From positions 3,749,406 through 3,813,405 of the forward strand of contig NZ_LR732912.1 in NCBI RefSeq assembly GCF_902506065.1: DNA of 64,000 nt, written 5' to 3'. The position numbers and the translations under genes are program-made. The notes beneath the pieces are model-generated. The model was not told the DNA's origin and ran no database searches. It saw only the letters and a list, made by a program, of their open reading frames with translations. Each line of letters begins with the position of its first letter. Within the stretch, counting starts at the first letter, position 1. This DNA is from Arthrobacter sp. 9V. Lineage in GTDB: Bacteria; Actinomycetota; Actinomycetes; Actinomycetales; Micrococcaceae. Positions 1-8,391 of the stretch are shown piece after piece.

Positions 1-492
1 GCACCGCCCTCGCGCCTGACCCGGCTGGTCAACGCCGCGGCGCCGCACACCCGCGATGAGGCCGCGTTTCGCCGTGACCTGTTGCGCGCCGTGACGTTCA
101 ACCTGCTGATCGGCAACGGCGATGCACACTCCAAGAACTACTCCCTCACTCTGCGCGACGGTGGAGAAGTGCTGCTGGCTCCGCTCTATGACACTGCGCC
201 CACCCTGCTGCTGTACCAGCCCAGTGGCCTTGCCGGGCACGCCGTCAGCGGCCAGATCCGGCTGGGCTACATCACCTTGGAACATCTGGTCGCCGAAGGG
301 GCAGCCTGGGGCATGGACGACGACGATGCCCGGCAGACAGCGGCTTCAACACTGGAGAGGGTGGCAGCAGCGGCGGCGGAAACAACGCCACCTGAGTCCC
401 TCGGCTTCCTGTCCGAGCTCATCGCGGTCCGCGCTCAGGACCTGATCAACGGCGGAACAGCTAGGCGGGTCCTGGCCCCGAAACACCAGTAG
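1..492 (+). CDS. HipA-like kinase domain protein, C-terminal part (5' end outside window)
   Basis: The reading frame is open from the first base of the window, so the 163 residues seen are only the C-terminal part. The segment around residue 35 carries the HipA catalytic motif IGNGDAHSKN, and LAPLYDTAPT follows as the metal-binding, DFG-like segment; both are typical of HipA_C. HipA proteins are serine/threonine kinases of type II toxin-antitoxin modules, usually next to a small HipB DNA-binding antitoxin. Any antitoxin gene would lie upstream and cannot be checked here. The 3' end overlaps the convergent DUF6226 gene by 32 bp. The family call is firm, but toxin activity is inference because many chromosomal HipA homologues are solitary. 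Confidence 0.85.
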   Translation, partial: APPSRLTRLVNAAAPHTRDEAAFRRDLLRAVTFNLLIGNGDAHSKNYSLTLRDGGEVLLAPLYDTAPTLLLYQPSGLAGHAVSGQIRLGYITLEHLVAEGAAWGMDDDDARQTAASTLERVAAAAAETTPPESLGFLSELIAVRAQDLINGGTARRVLAPKHQ

Positions 493-1669
493 ACGTCCCG
501 CTCCTCTTAAGTGGCCACGCGCTCCACCCATCCGGGACGGCGTGGAGTCGCTCTTCAGCGGCGGCCAGCCGATCCGGTGTGGCCGACCAAGGACCCGCAC
601 CGCTGCGGTTGCCGGATCCGTCTGCGGCGAAGAGCGCGTACTCCGCCCACTTCTTCCGGCCCACGGGGTAGCGTTCGCCGTAACCGCCTGCTGCAACACC
701 AAGGACCAGCTCCTCCATGCGGGACGCTTCGCTCTCAACGGTCTCGTCACAAGCGTCGCAACCGCAGATAGGGAACGGAAAGTCGTGCAGCGCACCGGCG
801 TGGACCACCACCCCCGGGGAACCGGTCATCACCAAAGTCAGCGGTGCGGCGAGCGGGTCCCGAGGTGTCAGACGCGCGACGTCGATCACCTCGTCGGTGT
901 TCATGGACACGTCCGCCGCGTGGGCCGGATCCCAGCTCACCTCGACGTCGTACGCTCTCTCCAGGTACTCGATCAAAGCCCGGGCCACCTGGTGGAGCCC
1001 TTCGAATCGTTCCGCGTGAGTTTCCACGCTGTAGGAGTCCTCGGGTGGGCTATCTGCGCCCCATCGGTTCCCGTACTCAATCACTTTGCCGTCAGCACTG
1101 CGATACTCACGTGATGGCAGCTCCGGCCGTACAAAAGGTTCACGGGCTTGCCCGCTGGGGACCGGCCGCAACTCCGGTAACGCGGGACCGTCCGGATCGT
1201 CAGCTGCCCACTCCATGAGGTGCGTGAGGAGCCCGGCCACCATCCCGTCGTCGGCCTCCTTCAGTCCCTCAATCAAGCGGTCCGCCGTAATCATCATGCT
1301 GCGGTCCCCTACTTCACGGGATCCGTCCGGCATCACCCTCCAGTGCGCTTCCGGGCGCATGGCCGCAATGACGTTCCCAACAAAAATGGTGGCGGCCTCA
1401 CTCAACCCGGGCTCAGCCGAGAGGTCGCCGATGTTGGTGCGCACAAAGGTCAACAACGCGCTCAGGTCCGGGGCGAGCTGCCCAGCGGAAACTCCCTTGC
1501 TTTCGCAGAACACTACGAAGGGCGCGTACCCGGCGAGATGCTTGACCGAGGCCCCTTCCACCGCCGCTGGCCTGTATTGGGCCGTCCGTCGGCTCAGTAC
1601 AGCTTTGTTCCAAAGCGGTGCCGGCAATCCTGATGCAGGCCCGTCAAAAAGATCTTCAATGTCCCCCAT
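461..1669 (-). CDS. DUF6226-type protein of unknown function
   Basis: A 402-residue cytoplasmic protein without signal peptide or membrane segment. The C-terminal half has the features I associate with DUF6226: a YGNRWGADSPPEDSYS stretch near residue 200, then TLVMTGSPGVVVHAG and the cysteine motif CGCDACDE near residue 305, followed by a charged helix and a YPVGRKKW segment. The first 160 residues are a separate helical region I do not recognise. No catalytic motif is evident; the cysteine and acidic cluster could bind a metal, which is inference. It overlaps the 3' end of the hipA-like gene in convergent orientation. The start ATG is the first in the frame and fits a gene read alone from the 1670-1741 side. 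Confidence 0.6.
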   Translation of the reverse strand: MGDIEDLFDGPASGLPAPLWNKAVLSRRTAQYRPAAVEGASVKHLAGYAPFVVFCESKGVSAGQLAPDLSALLTFVRTNIGDLSAEPGLSEAATIFVGNVIAAMRPEAHWRVMPDGSREVGDRSMMITADRLIEGLKEADDGMVAGLLTHLMEWAADDPDGPALPELRPVPSGQAREPFVRPELPSREYRSADGKVIEYGNRWGADSPPEDSYSVETHAERFEGLHQVARALIEYLERAYDVEVSWDPAHAADVSMNTDEVIDVARLTPRDPLAAPLTLVMTGSPGVVVHAGALHDFPFPICGCDACDETVESEASRMEELVLGVAAGGYGERYPVGRKKWAEYALFAADGSGNRSGAGPWSATPDRLAAAEERLHAVPDGWSAWPLKRSGTSTGVSGPGPA

Positions 1670-1713
1670 GAGCCCATCCTAGGGCGGGCAGGGTCTGTTT
1701 GGGCCTGGGCCTT

Positions 1714-1740
1714 GGAACGCGGGAACGCTGGAACGCGGGA
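1714..1740. repeat. short tandem repeat, three GGAACGC-type units
   Basis: Three imperfect 8-9 bp units (GGAACGCGG, GAACGCTG, GAACGCGG) lie head to tail between the DUF6226 start and the M20 stop codon. No terminator hairpin is visible here. It is probably a slipped-strand minisatellite with no inferred function. Confidence 0.5.
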
Positions 1741-1741
1741 G

Positions 1742-2971
1742 TCAGTGGCCCAGCCGGGACATCAACACTGCGACGGCGGCAGAGACTCCCCCGGCCAGCG
1801 AACCTTCCAGCTCGGGTGCGAAGAACGGCGAGTGGTTGACGGGGATGGGACCAGGTCCTTGATGTCCGGCCTTGGGTGTGCCGCCGAACATCCAGAACAC
1901 CGACGGCACTCCGATTGCGGTACCCAGGTGCCCGAAGTCCTCACTGCCCATCATCGGAGGCGTGATTTCCACAGCCTCGGGGCCAAGCGCAAGCCGCAGT
2001 GCCTCAATAACGGGAGGGACGGCGTCGGGATCGTTGAAGCACTGCGGGAAGCGGTACATCTCCTCGATATCCGGCCCCGGCGCCCCCGACGCGGCAGATT
2101 CGGCCTCGATGATGCGCCGAACAGCGGCGAGGACCTGGCCGCGGACGTCCTCGTCGAAGGTTCGGATATTGAGGGTGAACTCGGCCGAGGCAGGGATGAT
2201 GTTCTCTTTGAGGCCCGCATGGAACGTCCCAACGGTGACGACGGCGGACTTCCGCGGATCCAGCTCGCGGGACACGATGCCCTGCAGCCGGGTGACCATG
2301 TGCGCGGCCATGACGATGGGATCAATGGAATCCTGCGGCTGTGAACCGTGCGACTGTTGGCCATGGACGGTGACCCTTAGCGAATCAGCCATCGCAGCCA
2401 CCGGCCCGCTGGAAATCGCAACGGTACCTACCTGCCGGGGCATGACATGCTGCCCGAAGACCACCTCAGGCCGAGGTGCCTTGTCCCATAGTCCGTCGTC
2501 GAGCATGGCCAGCGCACCCGCGGCAGTCTCCTCGCCAGGCTGGAAGATCAGCACCAGAGTCCCGGCCCAAGCGTCCCGGCTACCGGCGAGCACTTCAGCG
2601 GCACCCAGCAGGCTGGCAACGTGGGTATCGTGCCCACAGCCGTGCATCACCGGAACCGTGGTGCCATCAGGAAGTATGGCCGTGTCCGTGCTGGCGTAGT
2701 CCAACCCGGTGGCTTCCTCAATGGGCAGGCCATCGGAATCGGCCCGGAAGGCCACCACGGGACCGGCACCGTTTCGCAGGAGACCCACCACCCCTGTGCC
2801 ACCACAGCGGAAATGCTCAATGCCCAGGCCGTCCAGTTGTTCCTCGATCAGCGTGGCCGTGGCGAACTCCTGCATGGACAGTTCCGGATGTGCGTGCAGG
2901 TGCCGGTACAAAGAGTGAAGTTTGGCGGTCTGCTGTGAATCAAGGGCAAGGGCTGTGGCTGTTGACGTCAT
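1742..2971 (-). CDS. M20 family metallopeptidase / N-acyl-amino-acid amidohydrolase
   Basis: A 409-residue amidohydrolase of the M20D (IAA-amino acid hydrolase / hippurate hydrolase / AmiA-like) group, which cleaves N-acyl or amide bonds from amino acids using a two-metal site. Visible signatures are MHGCGHDTHVASLL around residue 108 (metal ligands), FQPGEE around 145 (catalytic Glu), and MGSEDFGHL near 340. No signal peptide is present, so it acts in the cytoplasm. It is the third gene of a minus-strand set behind two membrane proteins, which suggests that its substrate is brought in by them. The start ATG has an AGGA motif just upstream. The exact substrate cannot be read from sequence. Confidence 0.88.
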   Translation of the reverse strand: MTSTATALALDSQQTAKLHSLYRHLHAHPELSMQEFATATLIEEQLDGLGIEHFRCGGTGVVGLLRNGAGPVVAFRADSDGLPIEEATGLDYASTDTAILPDGTTVPVMHGCGHDTHVASLLGAAEVLAGSRDAWAGTLVLIFQPGEETAAGALAMLDDGLWDKAPRPEVVFGQHVMPRQVGTVAISSGPVAAMADSLRVTVHGQQSHGSQPQDSIDPIVMAAHMVTRLQGIVSRELDPRKSAVVTVGTFHAGLKENIIPASAEFTLNIRTFDEDVRGQVLAAVRRIIEAESAASGAPGPDIEEMYRFPQCFNDPDAVPPVIEALRLALGPEAVEITPPMMGSEDFGHLGTAIGVPSVFWMFGGTPKAGHQGPGPIPVNHSPFFAPELEGSLAGGVSAAVAVLMSRLGH

Positions 2972-3041
2972 GGGTCCTGTCTTCCTGGTGGTTGCGGGCG
3001 CTGTGGAGGGGCTTCGGCTTGGTGAGGATCGAAGGGCGTTG

Positions 3042-3776
3042 CTACTCGATGTGGATGGGCTTCGCTTCAGTTACGGAGGTCTTTCCGCGGAAGAACCACG
3101 CCAACAGGATGGTGCCCAGCACGGCGATGGCGGTGGACACCATGGCGAGCGAGGGCACCAGCGGCAGCACCACGAAGACGACGACGGCCGAGACCAGCAG
3201 CGCGAACACGGTGGTGCGGGGCTGCTTCATGGACACGATTGCCTGCACCAGTACGGCTCCCAGAACGGTGGGCAGCACATAGAGCCGGGTGACGAGCAGT
3301 ACGGACGGCGGAATGACGCTGATCAGCCAGCTGCCCAGGAGGCCGACGAAGATCGCCAGGGAGGTCAGGTGGACTACCGCTGCACCACAGATAGCAACGA
3401 CGGCGGCAAGTTCGGCCCGCTTGCTGCCCGGCTTTGCGCCGATATTGGTTTGGGCGATCAGTGCCGCTGGAAGGAGTTTGTTGGAGATGTTGCCTATCAT
3501 GAACGCCTGGTACATCGCGGCGGGCCCCAGGATGGGATAGTACGTGAGCGGTTCCACGATCCAGATGATGCCGAACGTTGCGGCCACTGCGGCGAAGGCG
3601 ATCCACAGCTGGGCGGGCGCAATATCCAGTCCGGTGGCGAAAACCAGGTACAGCGGACCCGCCACGGAAATCAGGAGGCCGGCGATCATGGTGATCTGGC
3701 CCCAGCGGGACGTGGTGCGGCTGAAGTCAGCCATTGCGGTGTTGTTGGTGGCTGGGGCGGAAGTGATGGAAGACAT
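3042..3776 (-). CDS. multi-pass membrane protein, partner of DUF5058 protein
   Basis: A 244-residue protein with about seven hydrophobic segments spread over its length and a short polar N-terminus. I do not recognise a named family with certainty. It sits between the DUF5058 gene (63 bp upstream on the same strand) and the M20 amidohydrolase gene (70 bp downstream), and its length closely matches the DUF5058 protein. This suggests a two-subunit membrane permease feeding the amidohydrolase. The start ATG follows AAAGGAAC, a plausible ribosome-binding site. A role in substrate transport is inferred only from context; no nucleotide-binding or ion-coupling motif is visible. Confidence 0.6.
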   Translation of the reverse strand: MSSITSAPATNNTAMADFSRTTSRWGQITMIAGLLISVAGPLYLVFATGLDIAPAQLWIAFAAVAATFGIIWIVEPLTYYPILGPAAMYQAFMIGNISNKLLPAALIAQTNIGAKPGSKRAELAAVVAICGAAVVHLTSLAIFVGLLGSWLISVIPPSVLLVTRLYVLPTVLGAVLVQAIVSMKQPRTTVFALLVSAVVVFVVLPLVPSLAMVSTAIAVLGTILLAWFFRGKTSVTEAKPIHIE

Positions 3777-3839
3777 GAAGGGTGTTCCTTTCGGGCTCAG
3801 GGGATGACGACGTCGGTAGGCGGCTTAGGACAGCGCGGC

Positions 3840-4589
3840 TTAGGCGCCGACGGCCAGGTAGGCGGCACTGAGGCCAATGACGATCGAGATTCCGAGCCCC
3901 CATTCACGCAACCAGCTTTTGCCCAGTTTCTTGGCAAGCAATAGGCACGTGCCCATGACCGCTGCGGAAACGACGAAGGACAACACGTGGATTCCCGATT
4001 TTGGCAGTTCAGTAAGTCCCAGGCAGGAGAAGGCACCGATCAGCGCCGCCGCGGGGACGATCGCCATGGCGGCAGGATTCACGGAGCGGATCTTGGCGTC
4101 ACCCTTGCGGAGCAGCGGAGTCAGAATGAGGGTGGCGAGCATCCACATTGCTCCGCCGATGCTCATGGCGAAGAACGCGACGGCGAAGACACTCTGTGTG
4201 TAGCTGGCATCACCCAGCTTGGCGCCCATGGAACCTGCTGCGATGCCGGCGGCCGAAACGTCGTAGGCAGCCGAACCGATCAGGCCGATCCTTGACAACA
4301 CGGCCGGCGCCCCGAAGAGACCCAGCAGCGCGATGGCCACCAGCGACACCGCCAGGGAGGGACCGATCGCAGAGACTGCGCCCGAGCGGAACGAGGTCTT
4401 GATGTCCTGCGCGCTCATGTCCACCGATGGGGCGGCCCGCCTGGCCGCCTTCATGAAGATCAAGGACTGGATGATGATCACGCCGAAGACGCCGGCCACA
4501 CAGATCCACAGAACGGGGTTGTTGGCGATAGCCATGATGTCGGTTGATTCAGTGGGGGCGAGCGGTTGAAGAGCCAGGGGTTGGTGCAT
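3840..4589 (-). CDS. DUF5058 family multi-pass membrane protein
   Basis: A 249-residue integral membrane protein. The N-terminal segment NNPVLWICVAGVFGVIIIQ leads into several further hydrophobic helices, with a conserved-looking GAKLGDASYTQSVFAVAFFAMSIG stretch in parts of the middle and a C-terminal LGISIVIGLSAAYLAVG helix. This pattern matches what I know of DUF5058 proteins, which have no assigned function. The start at 4589 is supported by a strong GGAGG six bases upstream; the internal methionine of MAIANNP has no such site. It is the first gene of the minus-strand set with a second membrane protein and an M20 amidohydrolase, divergent from an amidase. A transport role is inferred. Confidence 0.65.
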   Translation of the reverse strand: MHQPLALQPLAPTESTDIMAIANNPVLWICVAGVFGVIIIQSLIFMKAARRAAPSVDMSAQDIKTSFRSGAVSAIGPSLAVSLVAIALLGLFGAPAVLSRIGLIGSAAYDVSAAGIAAGSMGAKLGDASYTQSVFAVAFFAMSIGGAMWMLATLILTPLLRKGDAKIRSVNPAAMAIVPAAALIGAFSCLGLTELPKSGIHVLSFVVSAAVMGTCLLLAKKLGKSWLREWGLGISIVIGLSAAYLAVGA

Positions 4590-4712
4590 GGGAACCTCCG
4601 GTGTTGGCCCCTCCGCAATTCCGCATCCGGACCACGTTGTGCGGATGCGGTGCTGTGGGGCAAATCCTTAACTATCAACCAGATCGGCCAATGGGTTACC
4701 AACACCTTCTGC

Positions 4713-4728
4713 TATGAGCCGGATCACA
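4713..4728 (-). promoter_or_regulatory. CRP/GlxR-like binding site
   Basis: On the minus strand this reads TGTGATCCGGCTCATA, which fits TGTGA-N6-TCACA with one mismatch. It lies 124 bp upstream of the DUF5058 start and 134 bp upstream of the divergent amidase start. A 17-bp string containing it recurs exactly at 59499-59515 upstream of another amidohydrolase operon. The remainder of the 4590-4861 gap shows no gene; the promoters of both directions must lie here. Confidence 0.5.
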
Positions 4729-4861
4729 CACAATAGCTGACGAAATCAGCCTTTCCTGTGGCCGAATCATTCAAAGCTTGCCATTGGTTGATTCAGGGCT
4801 TCCCCCCGGTCAATGTGACCCGGCACACTTTCAGGCAGTAGCAATCCAGCAAAGGAGCACC

Positions 4862-6310
4862 ATGCCTGACAACCTTGGCGAGCTGTCCGCCGTCGAACTT
4901 TCCGCAGCCATCCGCAACAAGAAGGTCTCGGCTCGTGAGGCTTTGGCCGACCACCTGGCACGGATCTCCGAGATAAATCCGGTGGTCAACGCCGTAGTGA
5001 CCCTCGAGGCAGAAGGTGCCCACGCTTTGGCACACCGCGCCGATCAGCTCACGGCCTCCGGAACGGAACTGCCGCCCCTCCACGGCGTTCCCATGACCCA
5101 CAAGGACACCAACAACACAGCCGGGATGCGCACCACCCAAGGCTCGCTCGCCTTGCGTGACTTTGTTCCCGACGCCGACGACCTCATCATCGCGCGCTTG
5201 AAGGCGGCCGGAGTCATCAGCACAGGAAAATCCAATGTTCCCGAGTTCGGCGCCGGCTCCCACACGTTCAACGACCTCTTCGGAACCACCACCAACCCCT
5301 ACGCGCCCACCCTGAGCGCCGGCGGGAGCAGCGGCGGGGTGGCGGCAGTGGTGGCATCCCGCATCCAGAGCATCGGCGACGGCAGCGACATGGGCGGATC
5401 GCTCCGCATCCCGGCCTCCTTCTGCAATGTGGTGGGCTTCAGGCCGTCGACGGCGGTGATCCCCATGCCCTCCGACGTCAACGCCTATGCGTGGCTGGGA
5501 AGAACCGGCCCGATGGCCCGAAGCGTGGAGGACATCGCCTTGTTCATGTCCGTGACCGCGGGCAGTGATCCACGCGTCCCCTACCCCTCCGGCCTGGACC
5601 CCGAAGTCTTCCGATCCAGCCTAAGGACGGACATGCGCGGAGTGCGGATCGGCTGGTCCCGAGACTTCGGCATTGGGGTGCCGGTGGACCCGGAGATAGC
5701 GGATCATCTTGAGCGGCAGCTGGCCGTCTTCGAAGACCTCGGCGCGATCGTCGAAGAGGCAACCCCGGACTTCAGCGAAGCAGACTTGGTGTTCGGCAAC
5801 ACCCGGGCCCTTGACTTCGCGGCAGGCCTTGGGCCGATCCTGGAGCGTGCCGGTGACGTTATCAAGCCGGAAGTCCACTGGAATGTGGAGAAGGGGTTTG
5901 CCCTGACGGCGCGGGATGTCATTGAGACCGCGGCTGCCCGGACGCGGCTCGAATTGAGCGTGCAGGACTTCTTTGGACGGTTCGATCTCTTCGCCAGCCC
6001 CTGCGCCCAGGTCCTCCCCTTTGACGCCACGCTGAGGTACCCGGCAGACATTGCCGGAACGGCCTCGCAAACATACCTGGACTGGATGCGATCCGCCTGC
6101 CTCCTGTCTGCAACCGGCCTGCCCGTGCTCAGCGTTCCGGCGGGCTTCAGCTCGGCCGGGCTACCCATCGGCCTGCAGCTCGCGGGGAATCATTACACGG
6201 ATATGCAGCTGCTCAGGTATGGCCACGCCTTCGAGCAGCAAACCCGGTACGCCGCCGTCGCCCCGGTTATCGCAGCAGGCCGGAGGCCCCTTACGACGGT
6301 AAGCGCATGA
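4862..6310 (+). CDS. amidase signature family protein
   Basis: A 482-residue amidase of the Ser-cisSer-Lys class, which hydrolyses carboxamides to acid and ammonia. The catalytic lysine is in PMTHKDTNN (around residue 80), the first serine in the GGSSGG loop (about 155), and the nucleophile region is DGSDMGGSLRIPASF (about 176-190). The start at 4862 is chosen because AAAGGAGCACC immediately precedes it; an in-frame upstream ATG at 4778 has no comparable site. It is divergent from the M20/DUF5058 operon and overlaps the 3' end of a convergent Lrp-type regulator by 20 bp. Substrate is unknown; close family members include amidases for aryl or acyl amides and glutamyl-tRNA amidotransferase A-like proteins. 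Confidence 0.9.
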   Translation: MPDNLGELSAVELSAAIRNKKVSAREALADHLARISEINPVVNAVVTLEAEGAHALAHRADQLTASGTELPPLHGVPMTHKDTNNTAGMRTTQGSLALRDFVPDADDLIIARLKAAGVISTGKSNVPEFGAGSHTFNDLFGTTTNPYAPTLSAGGSSGGVAAVVASRIQSIGDGSDMGGSLRIPASFCNVVGFRPSTAVIPMPSDVNAYAWLGRTGPMARSVEDIALFMSVTAGSDPRVPYPSGLDPEVFRSSLRTDMRGVRIGWSRDFGIGVPVDPEIADHLERQLAVFEDLGAIVEEATPDFSEADLVFGNTRALDFAAGLGPILERAGDVIKPEVHWNVEKGFALTARDVIETAAARTRLELSVQDFFGRFDLFASPCAQVLPFDATLRYPADIAGTASQTYLDWMRSACLLSATGLPVLSVPAGFSSAGLPIGLQLAGNHYTDMQLLRYGHAFEQQTRYAAVAPVIAAGRRPLTTVSA

Positions 6311-7247
6311 TCCTGCCGCCACGCTTTCTCGCATCGAGAAGGATGGAAACGTCCACGCCGGCGGCGTCCTGTGCCCATTCGGAGGTAGTAATGAAGCGGT
6401 AGAGGCCTGCCATGTCCTCTACGGTCACATCAGCCATGATCTGGTAATTTCCGGCGATCGCCGCAGCATATCGGACCGTGGGAAGCTCAGCGAGGCTCTT
6501 TCCAACATGTTCCACGTGCTGCGGCGAAGCGCGGATCCAGAGAAGCGCTTCAACGCCAAGGCCAAAGGATGCCGGCTCAACGATTGCCCTCAAGTGGACC
6601 TGGTTATTGGTCAGCAACCATTCGCTGCGGCGACGGGCTGTCGCCTCCGAAACGCCAACCCTGCGACCCAAGGCTTCAAAACTCATCCGACCATCGGCAC
6701 ACAGCGCGTCCACCAGCTCGTTGTCCTGGCGGCTCAAATCCTGTCGCGGCACCAAGGCACCGGAATCCTGGGTGAACGTTGAGCGGAGTGCTTCGGCCTT
6801 GTCTGCGGAGAGAATTTCCGGCCGCCAACCACGGATGGTCCGGAAGTACCGAAGAACGGGATAACTGGTGGAATCACGCAAACCAATGGTGGCCGGCAAC
6901 TCATCGGACAAGACCTCCCCCATGCGCGACGGTTCTGTGAGCACCTCTGCCACACAGTCACCGGTACCCGTGGTGGTGTAGACGAAAGTGGTATCGGAGC
7001 GTTGTGAAAGCGCGTGGACTGCGGCACGAACCGTCCCGGGCATGCACCGCATTTCCACCAGTACCACCGAGGCTTTAGGGCGGATTCCCACCACAGCCAC
7101 TGCCCCGGATTCCAGCAACTGCGATCCCCGGCGGGCAACAGTTCGTTCCGCTTCTCCCAAGACGGCGGCCATTTTCCGCCACGGGCAACGCGGATCCAGT
7201 TGCAGGGCAGCAACAATCTGCCGCTCCAATGCGTCAAACACCACCAT
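6291..7247 (-). CDS. Lrp/AsnC family regulator with duplicated HTH-AsnC units
   Basis: A 318-residue transcription regulator, about twice the usual 150-160 residues of the family. It contains two copies of the Lrp fold. The first has a helix-turn-helix around residues 5-50 (LERQIVAALQLDPRCPW) and an AsnC ligand domain around 65-140. The second has a helix-turn-helix around 175-215 (ELVDALCADGRMSFEALGRR) and an AsnC domain around 230-310. Such tandem forms are known in actinobacteria and often regulate neighbouring amidase or amino acid genes. It is convergent with the amidase, which is a likely target through the 4590-4861 promoter region, but no operator has been demonstrated. Confidence 0.87.
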   Translation of the reverse strand: MVVFDALERQIVAALQLDPRCPWRKMAAVLGEAERTVARRGSQLLESGAVAVVGIRPKASVVLVEMRCMPGTVRAAVHALSQRSDTTFVYTTTGTGDCVAEVLTEPSRMGEVLSDELPATIGLRDSTSYPVLRYFRTIRGWRPEILSADKAEALRSTFTQDSGALVPRQDLSRQDNELVDALCADGRMSFEALGRRVGVSEATARRRSEWLLTNNQVHLRAIVEPASFGLGVEALLWIRASPQHVEHVGKSLAELPTVRYAAAIAGNYQIMADVTVEDMAGLYRFITTSEWAQDAAGVDVSILLDARKRGGRIMRLPS

Positions 7248-7341
7248 GCCAACTCCGTCCGTGTGCGTCGCTCAATTTCACCACGGACTCCGGCGACGCT
7301 ATGCCGCGAACACGAGCGGCGTCGTCGGGCCTTAACGGCAG

Positions 7342-7373
7342 GTGCCCCGCCCCCAATTGAGGGGACGGGGCAC
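7342..7373 (-). terminator. hairpin downstream of aldo/keto reductase
   Basis: GTGCCCCG pairs with CGGGGCAC and an inner CCCC pairs with GGGG around a six-base loop. The hairpin lies 22 bp past the reductase stop codon. The following T-run is weak on both strands, so termination strength is uncertain. The rest of 7248-7394 holds the promoter side of the Lrp gene and no reading frame of note. Confidence 0.5.
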
Positions 7374-7394
7374 TTGCAGTTTAGGGATTCGGAT

Positions 7395-8234
7395 CTAGGC
7401 GAAGTCGGAGACTGCCGGGTCCGGGCCAATGCGGCCTTCGGCGCCGCGGTCCAAGCCGTTGATGGCCTGGACGTCGGTGGCGTCCAGCGCGACGCTGAGC
7501 GCCGCGAAGTTCTCCTGGATACGGGACTCGGTGACGGACTTGGGGATCACCACGTTGCCGATTGCCAGGTGCCAGGCGATGATGACCTGAGCCGGGGTGG
7601 CGTCATGCTTCGCGGCAATTTCAGCCACGGTTGCGCTCTCCAGCAGCTCTCCACCCTGGCCCAGCGGGGACCAGGCCTGCGTGAGGACGCCCTTGGAAGC
7701 GTTGAATTCGCGGAGGTCAGCCTGGTTGAAGAAGGGGTGCAGCTCCACCTGGTTGATGGCCGGCACAACGCCGGTCTCGTCGATGATGTGCTGCAGGCCT
7801 TCCTTGGTGAAGTTGGAAACACCGATGGACTTGACCCGGCCGCGCTTCTTGAGCTCGATGAGGGCCTTCCAGGTGTCAACGTATTTTTCCTGCTTGGGCT
7901 GCGGCCAGTGAATCAAGTAAAGGTCCAGGGTCTCCAGGCCGAGACGGTCCATGGATTCCTCGAAGGCTGCGAGCGTGGATTCGTAACCCTGGTCTGCGTT
8001 CCACAGCTTGGTGGTGATGAAGATTTCCTCCGCGGACAGGCCGGAAGAAGCGATGGCACGGCCGACGCCTGCCTCGTTGCCGTAGATCTTGGCGGTATCG
8101 ATGTGGCGGAATCCGGCATCGAACGCCTGGCGCACTACCTTTTCGGCTACATCGTCTTCAACTTGCCACACCCCGTAGCCGAGCTGGGGGATGGTGTTGC
8201 CGTCGTTGAAAGTAAGTGTTGGTGACGAAGTCAT
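7395..8234 (-). CDS. aldo/keto reductase (2,5-diketogluconate reductase type)
   Basis: A 279-residue NADPH-dependent reductase of the AKR superfamily with a TIM-barrel fold. Family marks are GYGVWQV near the start, the GFRHIDTAKIYGNEAGVG signature with catalytic Asp/Tyr, LYLIHWPQP, the SIGVSNFTKEGL segment and the cofactor motif VVIPKSVTESRIQEN near residue 240. The 8234 start (MTSSPTL) is chosen because AGGA lies eight bases upstream and the resulting length is normal for the family; an upstream ATG at 8243 overlaps that site. It likely reduces carbonyl compounds or diketosugars; the true substrate is not deducible. It appears monocistronic, with a hairpin after the stop. Confidence 0.9.
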   Translation of the reverse strand: MTSSPTLTFNDGNTIPQLGYGVWQVEDDVAEKVVRQAFDAGFRHIDTAKIYGNEAGVGRAIASSGLSAEEIFITTKLWNADQGYESTLAAFEESMDRLGLETLDLYLIHWPQPKQEKYVDTWKALIELKKRGRVKSIGVSNFTKEGLQHIIDETGVVPAINQVELHPFFNQADLREFNASKGVLTQAWSPLGQGGELLESATVAEIAAKHDATPAQVIIAWHLAIGNVVIPKSVTESRIQENFAALSVALDATDVQAINGLDRGAEGRIGPDPAVSDFA

Positions 8235-8305
8235 GTCTGCCATCCTGCCACCACGAGGCCCGCAAAAGCGTCCATTATTACGCAGATCAGCTATGCGCTT
8301 AACTT

Positions 8306-8317
8306 CTTGCATGCAAG
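8306..8317. promoter_or_regulatory. 12-bp perfect palindrome upstream of aldo/keto reductase
   Basis: CTTGCATGCAAG is a perfect dyad 71 bp upstream of the reductase start. On the minus strand TTGCAT could act as a -35 element with TAGCTG 17 bp further on, so the dyad may be an operator on the promoter. No regulator is known for it. Confidence 0.3.
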
Positions 8318-8391
8318 GAATAAGGGCGTACGCCGGTAGTTGCGCACGCCCTCCTTTATGAGGGGGCGACTCAGGCATGCGAACGGGCGGC

